From: Daphnia carinata | Taxonomy: Eukaryota; Arthropoda; Branchiopoda; Diplostraca; Daphniidae | Reading direction: 5' to 3' | Length of the DNA stretch: 64,000 nt | NCBI RefSeq assembly: GCF_022539665.2 | Contig: NC_081333.1 | Span: forward strand, 248,001-312,000 | Shown here: piece after piece, positions 10,022 to 19,358 of the stretch | How positions within the stretch are numbered: position 1 is the first letter of the stretch | How the letters are laid out: each line of letters opens with the position of its first letter | Program-made: the position numbers and the translations under genes | Notes under the pieces: generated by a model | Databases searched by the model: none | Told to the model about the DNA's origin: nothing | What the model saw: only the letters and a program-made list of their open reading frames with translations

Positions 10022-11316
10022 ATAGTCCTTGGCAAAATATTTCGCTTTGTGTTTAGGGTAAGTCATTTTCATTGAATTTTTTCTTTGTTTTCGAATTTCA
10101 TTTCTGATTTAAAATGTCTCACGTTTATCGTGGAAATCACGAAAGGTTTGAGTTTCATTCCAACATGTTGTATCGATAGTTATTGATGTTGGCGTTGGCC
10201 GTTGCCATGCCGTACCCTGAAGATGAGGCTCCCATCGTTGTCTCACCGGATGTGCTGGATGCTGTGGCACCTGTGGACGAACTGGCTGCACCATCCGAAT
10301 TGGCTGAGGGTGAAAAGGTTGACGAGCGTTATCGTCCCAATTACGGTAATGAGAGAATCCAATTCATTTTGAAATAATTGAATTTTATTTTAAAACGAAC
10401 CATTGTTTTTGGTGGATAGGTCAATTACAGAGCAGTACAGTTTACCAACAACAGAGCAGCAGCCATCAACAGCAAAGTAGCAGTCTTACCACTCACCAAC
10501 AGCTTGGCCATCAAAACACTGGGTACCATGCCAACAACGCTGCTGGTGGTAAGGAGTTTTTCTTTTAATCATTCATTATTTAACTCTTGGCAATGATGGA
10601 AAGAATTTGTAGAGCGAAATTATTAAATAATTGATTTGGTATTTCTATCGCGTTTGTATCAGGATATGGCGGAAGTGGTTACCATACTCCGGGAGCCAAT
10701 GCCGGATACGGCCAAAACATCAACTACGGTCAGAGCGGTTACGGCAACACCGGCTACGGCAACACTGGCTACGGTATTGGATCCGGAATAAGCACGGGAT
10801 ACGGATCGAACGCAGGTTATGGAACCAATACCGGCTATGGAACGAACACTGGATACGGAAGCAACACTGGATATGGAACAAATACTGGGTACGGCACGAA
10901 CAATGGAGTCAATGCTGGATACGGAGGCCATAGCGGCTACGGCACGAACGCTGGCTACGAAAACACTGGCTACAATACGGGACTGTACGGGAACAATGTT
11001 GGAGGCGGACAACAAGTCTCGTATGGGCACTCAGGATACAACAGCCTTAGCGTTGGTATGTAAAACACAAAATTGCAACACGTCCTCTATACGATTCCTT
11101 TTTTCACGTGCAAAAATTAATCAAATGAAAACATGTTTTTTTTTCACTGATGTGACTTTGTTATTAACGATTTCTTTTATTTGCTCATTTCGAAAATTGG
11201 CTACAGAAAGCGGTTACGGCAGCAATTACCTAGGATGGCGTGAAGGACAAAAGTCTAACGGCACTGCGGTCGTTGATGCGGCTGCCGTGGGGTCAGTATC
11301 TGATAATGTGTATTAA
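10022..11316 (+). CDS. Secreted Gly/Tyr/Asn-repeat protein of the REGQK-type family (member C); start codon appears to be ATA
   Basis: Exons: 10022-10057 (by homology), 10180-10345, 10420-10548, 10663-11055, 11207-11316. Exons 2-5 give an intact 266-codon frame. Exon 2 begins LLMLALAVAMPYPEDEAP, the second half of a signal peptide, and ends EGEKVDERYRPNYG. Exon 3 is Gln/Ser/His rich. Exon 4 holds about fifteen GYGTNT / GYGSNT-type hexapeptides. Exon 5 has YLGWREGQKSNGT and an Ala-rich tail. Phase-1 introns at glycine codons match members A and B. The exon homologous to the first coding exon of member A reads IVLGKIFRFVFR with ATA where A has ATG, and no in-frame ATG lies upstream before a stop. 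Translation could begin at Met 10186, giving a truncated signal, or the gene may be losing function. AATAAA at 11502-11507. Confidence 0.7.
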
Positions 11317-11399
11317 AAAGCATTTTAGTCAACTAACTTTGTCGTTAAACGTTTGACGTAGGTCAATGGAAATGAACAACAAAAAACACTGGCAAAATA

Positions 11400-12005
11400 G
11401 GTCCCGTCCGTAGTTTCTTGTATGGATACCGAGGAGTTCTTCTCCTACGAAATCCCGTAGACACAATGTTTACTTATACTCATTTCTTAGCTACGTCAGG
11501 AAATAAAACTGGCGTAGTGTCAGACAAATATTTCTCTGGCCCTAATTGGGAAGCTTACGTTGTTACATAGCCAATACGTGGGCAGATCACGCGGTCGGGT
11601 GGATCGAGACCATCCAGAATGGCACTGTCTCTTCTACGAGCGTCTACTTCTCGAAGACACCGCGGCCGAATTGAAACGTTTGTTGGAAGCCATTCATTTA
11701 AGTGATTCTCATCGTCCATCTGTCGAACCGAAGAGGTTGCGTTGCGCTCTGCGATACAAGACTCGCAAGGACCGCAAACGTTTGAAGAAACCCGTGTAAG
11801 TTCCAGTAAGAGTTTCGTGATAATCGTGTCACAAGTTACTACTAAATGTGCAACCAATTTTGAAAATGGTCTTGTTGTCGGCAGGGTACCACTGACAGCA
11901 GATCAACGGAAGAAGTTCGAGTCCTCTATCGAACGCGTTCAGACGAGTCTGCGGGAGAAAGGCTGGCCGTTGCTTCCCGTCTATTTGTACAGGAAGGATT
12001 TGTAA
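11400..12005 (+). pseudogene. WSCD-type sulfotransferase C-terminal pseudogene
   Basis: Fragments of one protein appear in order but in different frames. RGVLLLRNPVDTM and KTGVVSDKYFSGPNWEAYV (from about 11400) end at TAG 11568-11570; then TWADHAVGWIETI continues in a second frame; then CLFYERLLLEDTAAELKRLL in a third runs to PKRLRCALRYK. A final exon after AG 11884 encodes PLTADQRKKFES to LYLYRKDL-like sequence and stops at 12005. The order LRNP / TG..S..F...W..YV / W..YE.LL..T..EL / RL.C is that of WSCD (sialate:O-sulfotransferase-like) proteins. The N-terminal half, including WSC domains and the 5' PAPS loop, is absent. Two frame disruptions and truncation support a pseudogene. It sits directly against the satellite array, which may have destroyed the rest. 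Confidence 0.6.
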
Positions 12006-12371
12006 GAACGGGTACACTTATTGCTGTTTCAGCTCTCATTCTATTGTGTTCAAACCTTTTAAATTGATACTAGTCACATCATAAAAGCAAAAACTCAGTT
12101 ATCCTGTGACATTTTTCGTTGGTCTTCATTCATATAAACGTAATTTTTATTTGAAAAAAATAAATAAATTAATATCCGTTTTTGTACGGAATAATTCAAA
12201 ATGCCCCACCTTTCCTTTGCTGGAAACAGCTGTCATTGTCCCCCAGTGTATACAGACTTAAGATGTTCAATACGTTTGCCGTACGTTGTCTTGTAGATAT
12301 ACAATGGAAGCTGATTTTGCAGTGCGTGTGGCATCCAATCGCACAAGTCTATAGATATTCCATGCTTATAA
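12006..12371. other. Non-coding spacer between the sulfotransferase pseudogene and the satellite array
   Basis: AT-rich sequence with AATAAA-like runs near 12160 and no coding frame of note. Confidence 0.5.
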
Positions 12372-14602
12372 ACTGGATTGAAACCCCACCAAAAATAACC
12401 GGCGTTGAACGCTGATTCAGAGTATAACATTAGTTTTTCGATTAGTGGTGCAGTTTCTGAATAAAACGCAATTAAAGCGAATTTTGTTTGTTTACCGTCG
12501 CCGGCGCCATCTATTAGCGGAAGTATGATCAAAATAAGCTTCGATGCTGGAAATGTCAATCAAACTAGGATAACTAAAAAAACTATAAGTCGCACGTTAA
12601 AACTATATCGATTTCCATGATGCTCATTGAATTCTCAATCCAAACCATGTATTTAAAAGCATTTCTAAATTTTTGCCACAACTGAAAAAGTAGGAAGGCT
12701 ATAGCCTTCTCACCTTTGTTAAAATCAACAAAACAAAAAGTCTCACGGAATTGGATGAAACCCCACCAAAAATAACCGACGTTGAACGCTGATTCAGAAT
12801 ATAACATTAGTTTTTCGATTGGTGGTGCGGTTTCTGAATAAAACGCAATTAAAGTGATTTTTGTTTGTTTACCGTCGCCGGCGCCATCTATTAGCGGAAG
12901 AATGATCAAAATAAGCTTCGATGCTGGAAATGTCAATCAAACTAGGATAACTAAAAAACTATAAGTCGCACGTTAAAACTATATCGATTTCCATGATCCT
13001 CATTGAATTCTCAATCTAAACCATGTATTTAAAAGCATTTCTAAATTTTTGCCACAACTGAAAAAGTAGGAAGGCTATAGCCTTCTCACCTTTGTTAAAA
13101 TCAACAAAACAAAAAGTCTCACGGAATTGGATGAAACCCCACCAAAAATAACCGACGTTGAACGCTGATTCAGAATATAACATTAGTTTTTCGATTGGTG
13201 GTGCGGTTTCTGAATAAAACGCAATTAAAGTGATTTTTGTTTGTTTACCGTCGCCGGCGCCATCTATTAGCGGAAGAATGATCAAAATAAGCTTCGATGC
13301 TGGAAATGTCAATCAAACTAGGATAACTAAAAAACTATAAGTCGCACGTTAAAACTATATCGATTTCCATGATCCTCATTGAATTCTCAATCTAAACCAT
13401 GTATTTAAAAGCATTTCTAAATTTTTGCCAAAACTGAAAAAGTAGGAAGGCTATAGCCTTCTCACTTTTGTTAAAATCAGCAAAACATAAAATCTCATGA
13501 AATTAGATAAAACCCCACCAAAAATAACCGGCGTTTAACGCTGATTCCGAATATAGCATTAGTTTTTCGATTAATGGTGTAGTTTCTGAATAAAACGCAA
13601 TTAAAGTGAATTTTGTTTGTTTACCGTCGCCGGCGCCATCTATTAGCGGAAGTATGATCAAAATAAGCTTCGATGCTGGAAATGTCAATCAAACTAGGAT
13701 AACTAAAAAAACTATAAGTCGCACGTTAAAACTATATCGATTTCCATGATGCTCATTGAATTCTCAATCCAAACCATGTATTTAAAAGCATTTCTAAATT
13801 TTTGCCACAACTGAAAAAGTAGGAAGGCTATAGCCTTCTCACCTTTGTTAAAATCAACAAAACAAAAAGTCTCACGGAATTGGATGAAACCCCACCAAAA
13901 ATAACCGACGTTGAACGCTGATTCAGAATATAACATTAGTTTTTCGATTGGTGGTGCGGTTTCTGAATAAAACGCAATTAAAGTGATTTTTGTTTGTTTA
14001 CCGTCGCCGGCGCCATCTATTAGCGGAAGAATGATCAAAATAAGCTTCGATGCTGGAAATGTCAATCAAACTAGGATAACTAAAAAACTATAAGTCGCAC
14101 GTTAAAACTATATCGATTTCCATGATCCTCATTGAATTCTCAATCTAAACCATGTATTTAAAAGCATTTCTAAATTTTTGCCAAAACTGAAAAAGTAGGA
14201 AGGCTATAGCCTTCTCACTTTTGTTAAAATCAGCAAAACATAAAATCTCATGAAATTAGATAAAACCCCACCAAAAATAACCGGCGTTTAACGCTGATTC
14301 CGAATATAGCATTAGTTTTTCGATTAATGGTGTAGTTTCTGAATAAAACGCAATTAAAGCGAATTTTGTTTGTTTACCGTCGCCGGCGCCATCTATTAGC
14401 GGAAGTATGATCAAAATAAGCTTCGATGCTGGAAATGTCAATCAAACTAGGATAACTAAAAAACTATAAGTCGCACGTTAAAACTATATCGATTTCCATG
14501 ATCCTCATTGAATTCTCAATCTAAACCATGTATTTAAAAGCATTTCTAATTTTTTGCCAAAACTGAAAAAGTAGGAAGGCTATATAGCCTTCTCACTTTT
14601 TC
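12372..14602. repeat. Tandem satellite, about six monomers of 376-377 bp
   Basis: The same landmarks recur at a constant 376-377 bp: the palindrome AAGGCTATAGCCTT starts at about 12695, 13071, 13447, 13824, 14200 and 14577, and the minus-strand ORF starting MTFPASKLILIILPLIDGAG restarts at 12559, 12936, 13312, 13688, 14065 and 14441. Two monomer variants are visible (those ending GYFWWGFIQ with a longer frame, and those stopping at GFI). Monomers 3-4 are nearly identical to 5-6, indicating a recent ~753-bp dimer duplication. The minus-strand ORF is open in each monomer but resembles no known protein and is not annotated as a gene. Part of the monomer resembles the arms of the adjacent fold-back element. 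Confidence 0.95.
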
Positions 14603-14713
14603 ATTTTTGGCTTAATTTTAAATTTCGCTTAAAACACATTATTTAGATTCAGAATTGAATGCTTATCACGGAAATCAAATTTATTTTCCAATGGGACTCA
14701 TGGTTTTTTAATT

Positions 14714-15143
14714 AAACGAAAAAAATAAAAAAGTCGGGCTAATTTTTTTAGTCGGGCTTATTTTAGTCGGGCTTAAAAAAAATTTCTGAAAAAACTAAAA
14801 CTCATCGGAATTGGTTGAATAGCACAGGATATAAACAAAATTGAATACTGATTCCGAGGAAATTGCTATTTTTTTCATTAAGTCAATATTTTCTTAAATA
14901 CATTGACTATTTGACGCGATGCTAGCGCGCCAGTACGGTATAGCGCTAGCGCTATGCAGCTGAAATAGTCGGTGTATTTCCAATATGGTTGACGTTATGA
15001 AAAAAATAGTAATTTTCTCGGAATCAGCATTCAGTTTTAAGTATACCCTGTTATATTTAACCAATTTCAATGAATCTTAGGTTTTACACAAAAAATTTTT
15101 AAGCCCGACCAAATAAGCCCGACTTTTCTTATTTTGTCGTTTT
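14714..15143. mobile_element. Fold-back MITE with ~170-bp inverted arms
   Basis: The left arm (14714-14905) and right arm (14965-15143) are inverted copies. Both contain AAGTCGGGCT-type motifs at the outer end, then a CGGAATTGGTT / AAATTGGTTAAAT block, then CTGATTCCGAG and a T-rich AATTACTATTTTTT block. The centre is GC-rich and palindromic (TAGCGCTAGCGCTA). No coding capacity. The outermost AACGA / TCGTT matches set the limits; a target-site duplication was not resolved. This is the structure of a non-autonomous inverted-repeat element. Confidence 0.85.
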
Positions 15144-15434
15144 TTTACTGTTCTCTTTATTGTTACTATAAAACAATAGTAATGTGCACACAGCAACAAG
15201 ACAGCCTCATTTTTAACGTATTTTTTTTTTATTTTTATTTTAAACCCGTGTAATAAAATTAACATGTATGGATATGGGTTGGCTACATGTTATGGAAATG
15301 TTGTGTAAATATGAATAAAAACAAATGGGATGCGAGTAAATATCTCGATGATTAGATGGTTAACTGCGGTTCCATCAAGCGAGATGATTGTAGAAGATGG
15401 TGTTGGATCATACAGCTGCCTGCTACGCAAGCCT

Positions 15435-15757
15435 GCTGTCAAAGAGTTCGAGGAGGAACAGGTATAGTTCCAGCGCAATAGTTTTATGTGTAACAGCTTA
15501 CTGATGATTAACTGTAATAAATAAAAGGTATTTCGTCGGGTCCATACTGGTACTCTTGATCGGGACGCGTGGGTCTTTTGGCAAAACCCTGTTGTTTCCA
15601 TCCGGTATGTTTACAGGTCGACTTCCATAATCGTACGGACGTCTTAATTGTGTAAAATCATTACCGCATTAATGGCGCAGCTTTAACCAATTTCCTTTGA
15701 ACTTGTCAAAGATAAGTTACGTAAGATTATTATGTTTGAATACTGATTTTATAAACG
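15435..15757 (-). pseudogene. Dispersed duplication, copy 2 (frameshifted relative to 7767-8104)
   Basis: Closely matches copy 1, but two single-base changes break the reading frame on the minus strand: an extra A near 15662 and a missing G near 15592. A short internal deletion is also present near 15503. Non-coding remnant of the duplicated fragment; it lies just beyond the fold-back element, whose insertion or the satellite expansion may relate to the duplication. Confidence 0.7.
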
Positions 15758-15774
15758 CGCTTGTAAAACGTAGC

Positions 15775-15938
15775 GTCGACGACGTGGCTCCGTTCAATGT
15801 CCAAAACGACCAACGCCTGAAAGGCCACCAACAAAACCATCGCTCGCCACTAGTATTTTAGATAAAAGAGGAACGCAGTTACTTGAAAATGTAAAAAACA
15901 GCGAAGCTGCACAAATCAAGCATCTCGTTGGTCAATGA
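15775..15938 (+). other. Open segment of unknown origin (possible exon remnant)
   Basis: An in-frame segment after a TAG at about 15770 encodes basic/proline-rich then helical sequence (KPSLATSILDKRGTQLLENV...) ending with a stop near 15938. It has no Met. It could be a relic exon, but no family or convincing splice partner was found. Confidence 0.2.
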
Positions 15939-15956
15939 GCATTTGACTATTCTTAC

Positions 15957-16104
15957 CTTAAACTCTGAAATATTACAAACCATAATCGGAGCACTCCCAA
16001 GATTGATATGCCAGGCGAAGAGGGCTTACTGCTGACCCGGACATCCATAGGCTGATTTTTATAAGAAACTTCTACATGCGTAGGAAGTCGAAAGCAGTAC
16101 AGAT
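15957..16104 (-). pseudogene. Macroglobulin (A2M/TEP)-like exon remnant
   Basis: A TTTAG acceptor (16105-16109) and an AG|GTAAGA donor (15957/15956) bound a 148-nt open segment encoding FRLPTHVEVSYKNQPMDVRV followed by SSKPSSPGISILGV. The spacing V.VSY....DVRVSSKPSS...ILGV resembles the macroglobulin domain that precedes the DQSVLLL motif of alpha-2-macroglobulins, but here LGV is followed by LRLWFVIF, suggesting a frameshift. No other macroglobulin exon is nearby. Assignment is tentative. Confidence 0.4.
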
Positions 16105-16500
16105 CTAAACAAGGAAAAATCGTAATCAAGGAAACCATTGAAATATTGACATCATGCAAGAAATTGCAACAAATAAATTTTCAGATAATTCAAATCATTC
16201 AGATGGCGGAAACTGCCAAATAAAACTGTGTGCGGTTGGGACACCTGTATGATTTCACATCACCGGATACGATGTCGTAGCGTACCCTGTTGCTTCAACA
16301 TTTACGTGCATTTGTGCAGCAAAAAATCCTTTTGCCAGTTTTACTAGCCACCATTGCTACTGCCACGAATTCATAAGCTGAACGCTGATCCTCAATTGTT
16401 CCTCGTTCCATGTGATTACACTGAAGGCAACAATGACAAAGACTATACATTTCTGCATTGGGAAGATGTAAATAAATCATATTCAGTACGATAGTTTAAG

Positions 16501-17130
16501 GTAGTGAACGGGAAGAGATATGGATCGAATACGGCTGTGAAGAGAAAGAAGAGCTGGAAACTAAAAAAGCTGAAGAACTAGAGAAGATGACTCAAGCCCA
16601 AAGAATCAAATGGAATGAAGATATGGCTGAACAATTGCGCCAACTTGAACTTAAAAAGAAAGCACAGAAAGAAGAAGAACTTAACGAACGTTTATGGGTA
16701 AACATACTCGCGATTCTCTAATACCTAGCAAAATGGGCTTGATACCATTCGAATTTTTCTGATAGATGCTGGAGCAAGCCGCGCTGGAGGAAAACGCCGA
16801 ACGAGAGGTCGCTGAACGAAGGCACAAGGATCTAACGCAATTGCAGAAAGAGCAGGCGGCCTTACTCGAAGAGCGACGTCAGCTGAAGAAACTGGAATTC
16901 GCTGAAAAGAAGGAAGAACGACGCATGGAAGAATTGCGTCAACAGGCCGAGGACGAAGCAAAATCGCAGAGGAAAGAAGAAGAATCTTGGAGCAGCACGC
17001 TCCGCTTTTGATTGGTTTCTTGCCACCTGGTCTGTTCCGGAACATGGCAGAGATGACTTCGCTACCCGAAAACATTCAGGCCCAGTTCCGCCGGCACGTT
17101 CCGATTCAAGACGATCCAGATTTATGGTAA
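16501..17130 (+). pseudogene. MNS1/TPH-type coiled-coil gene fragment with a frameshift
   Basis: Exon 16501-16697 (after TTTAAG acceptor, before GTAAAC donor) encodes acidic coiled coil with IEYGCEEKEELETKKAEELE. Exon 16766-17130 continues in phase with MLEQAALEENAEREVAERRH and further Glu/Arg/Gln-rich helix. Near 16970, at a run of four A, the frame has to shift by one base to continue into IAEERRRILEQHAPLLIGFL and PPGLFRNM, which ends DDPDLW at TAA 17128-17130. The HAPLLIGFLPPGLF block resembles the conserved C-terminus of MNS1-like TPH-domain axonemal proteins. Without the shift the protein ends after EEESWSSTLRF. The N-terminal half of the family is missing. Either a truncated pseudogene or a homopolymer sequencing error in a shortened gene. 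AATAAA at 17335-17340. Confidence 0.5.
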
Positions 17131-18221
17131 AATGGCAACTATTCTGCTTTACCTTCCAGAAAATACCAATGTCTATGTGATAGTTTCTCGGTTTTCACAG
17201 TTCCACTCACCATTTGCCTCAGTTAAAAGGTTGTCTTAGTATATTTTGAATTTATTTACTTATCTTCGCATAGTTTTAGTCTTTGTATATCGTCTTCATG
17301 CAGGTTTGTTGGTCCTGATATGTTTCCATAGTCCAATAAACCTACAGTACTTTTACTGGTGTGGTAAAGTTAATTTTTTTATTTGCCAGACAAACATCGT
17401 ACAATGCATGTCTGTTTGTATTCAGTTGTTTTGTGTTTGGTACGTCGAATATTTTATAACAAATCGTCCAATGCTTTCACATATGTGAAGGATTTGAATT
17501 GATACGATATTTGTATGCTGTACAGTACAATAAACTAAAACATCAGTCAATCATTGTAATTAATTTTGGTTATTTTCTAAAGTAGCTTTAGAGTAGTCAC
17601 TCATAAAGGAAAAAGGCTACTAGTATAAAAACTTATTATTAGAAAAAAATTATTATTAGAACCTACCTTGCGCGTTCAACCATATATCACAATATTCACA
17701 ACTGTTATAAAAGCCAATTTAATTTTATTAACTATTTAGTTTAACCTTTGTGGTAAAAAAAAATACTTTTAAAATGTTAGCAGTGGTAGCAGACGGTGTG
17801 TACAAGCCTCAGCAGACGATGTTTATCAAAATAAGAAATTTTAAAAGTAGGGTAGCACCGTTGCCAGATTGCAAGAAACGGGACGCGCATGCGTGAAGTT
17901 GCAATTGAAACAAGATCTCAGGTATCTCAGGTAACCTCAATCCCAGCCCTATTAGGGATGCGTTAAATGATCTTTTCTGTTTTTGCTTTTCAGAAAAGTT
18001 GCTTAAACATGATTGAACAACATTTCTAAAAATTGGAACATTAATAATCCCTGTTGATTTTGCAGCAAAAAAATGATATGAAAATAGATTTTATGTCGAA
18101 AACCCACGATTGGACATGCGATTGGACGAGGTATTCGTCCGATTACATAAAGCTGCAATAATAATAAAATATATAATATTTCTGATTTGCCTCTTGTCGA
18201 ATTTAATTACAAGTATCCAAG
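17131..18221. other. Intergenic, no gene recognised
   Basis: AT-rich. Two AATAAA hexamers (17335-17340 and near 17529) may serve the preceding fragment. No coding region or repeat family recognised; it should contain the promoter of the ORF starting at 18222. Confidence 0.5.
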
Positions 18222-19214
18222 ATGGGAAAGAACAGAATTAATCATACAGTTCCTAGCACTGAAAGAACTATACGGACTCAAATACCTGAACAGAGTACCA
18301 AAAACGCGCCTAAAACCCAACCCGCAAGAGAGGAGCCTGTTTTACCCGAGGTAAGCAGCGAAAACATAATTTACGTAGCAGAAGCACTATGTTTCTGTCT
18401 TACCTACTTTGTGGCTCCAGCAGTTCGCCGATTCTTGTGCCAAAAAGGTCTCCTTTCACCTACTGCTGTTGATTACGACTATACTGAAATAATGCGGACA
18501 CTAAGCAAGTACAACGACATCGACCGGAATTTTCTTGCCATCAGTCTCTCCTCTCCAGAACTCGTCACCGCCACCTGGGCGAGAAACGAGGTTTTCCATA
18601 TAAATTTCCGGTTATTAAAAAAAACTTGGTCACGTAATTTCCTAATTTGGATAGAAGTGTGCCGAAGCGTTGGTGACGGACGCAGTGCCACGGACGTAGA
18701 AACCGTTTACAAGCGCCTCATGAGCGGTCAATATCGATACGCCGTCGATGACAAGCCATTTTTCTTGGCTAGGGGCATCAATCAAAATGCAGCCTTCGGT
18801 CTAAGTGTCGTTCTATATAGCTGCCTAGTAAGACATGTTGCTCCAGCGCTTCGCAACTTTCTGGTATATACCAAGCACCAGGCAACGTCTACCGACCTTG
18901 ATGTCTTCGCCAATTTGAAGTACATAATCCAACAGCAGAGAAATAATCAACATTATCTCCCAACACGTGCTTCTCCAAGGTCTAAAGCGCTACTGCTGAT
19001 GGATGCTATGGATGCTCGGAATTTCACTTGCCATGGGAATTTCACGGAAGTTTTCTGGAATTGGAAAATGCTGCTAGAGTCCTGGATAGATCTATTGGAC
19101 GACATCAAAGAAAACGCCGCAGCGAACAAAATTCGAGATGTCAGGAAGGTCATCGCAGATTCACTGGAATTTGGTAATGAGATTCGTACAAGTACGATAC
19201 TCTACCGAATGTAA
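18222..19214 (+). CDS. Intronless tandem HEPN-like protein, 330 aa
   Basis: A single uninterrupted 330-codon frame. Residues 57-150 and 196-300 are two copies of one domain: CLTYFVAPAVRRFL matches CLVRHVAPALRNFL, and each copy later has a short R-N-x3-H motif, ARNEVFHINF (R121, H126) and ARNFTCHGNF (R266, H271), followed by W-rich helix (LLKKTWSRNFLIWIE; MLLESWIDLLDDI). The RN-x3-H signature in an all-helical domain is the hallmark of HEPN RNases, and the VAPAVRRFL start with a downstream W helix recalls the HEPN domain of DZIP3-like proteins. The first 45 residues are polar and disordered. No signal peptide or RING is present. Predicted role: RNA-cleaving or RNA-binding defence or stress protein, by inference only. 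Lack of introns where neighbours are intron-rich suggests retroposition. Its 3' end runs into a satellite-like sequence supplying AATAAA at 19327. Confidence 0.6.
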   Translation: MGKNRINHTVPSTERTIRTQIPEQSTKNAPKTQPAREEPVLPEVSSENIIYVAEALCFCLTYFVAPAVRRFLCQKGLLSPTAVDYDYTEIMRTLSKYNDIDRNFLAISLSSPELVTATWARNEVFHINFRLLKKTWSRNFLIWIEVCRSVGDGRSATDVETVYKRLMSGQYRYAVDDKPFFLARGINQNAAFGLSVVLYSCLVRHVAPALRNFLVYTKHQATSTDLDVFANLKYIIQQQRNNQHYLPTRASPRSKALLLMDAMDARNFTCHGNFTEVFWNWKMLLESWIDLLDDIKENAAANKIRDVRKVIADSLEFGNEIRTSTILYRM

Positions 19215-19240
19215 GGTGAGATTTTTAACTAATCAAAAAC

Positions 19241-19358
19241 ATCTGTTAGCGGAAATATGATCCAAATAAGCTTTGATCCTGTAAAAGTCGATCAAACTAA
19301 GATAACTAATAAACTATAAGTCGCAAATAAAACCAATATTGTTTTTCATGATCCTCTC
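19241..19358. repeat. Diverged single monomer fragment of the 376-bp satellite
   Basis: About 118 bp aligns by eye with the satellite segment running from CATCTATTAGCGGAA through AAGCTTCGATG, TCAATCAAACTAGGATAAC and AACTATAAGTCGCA to CATGATCCTC, with scattered substitutions. It lies about 4.6 kb from the array and directly after the stop codon of the HEPN-like gene, where it supplies an AATAAA (19327-19332). Confidence 0.8.

Noticed and set aside
12233-14441. Six similar minus-strand ORFs starting MTFPASKLIL
   Set aside because: They are copies within a 376-bp tandem repeat. Their similarity follows from repeat identity, they lack splice or promoter signals, and no protein family is recognised.
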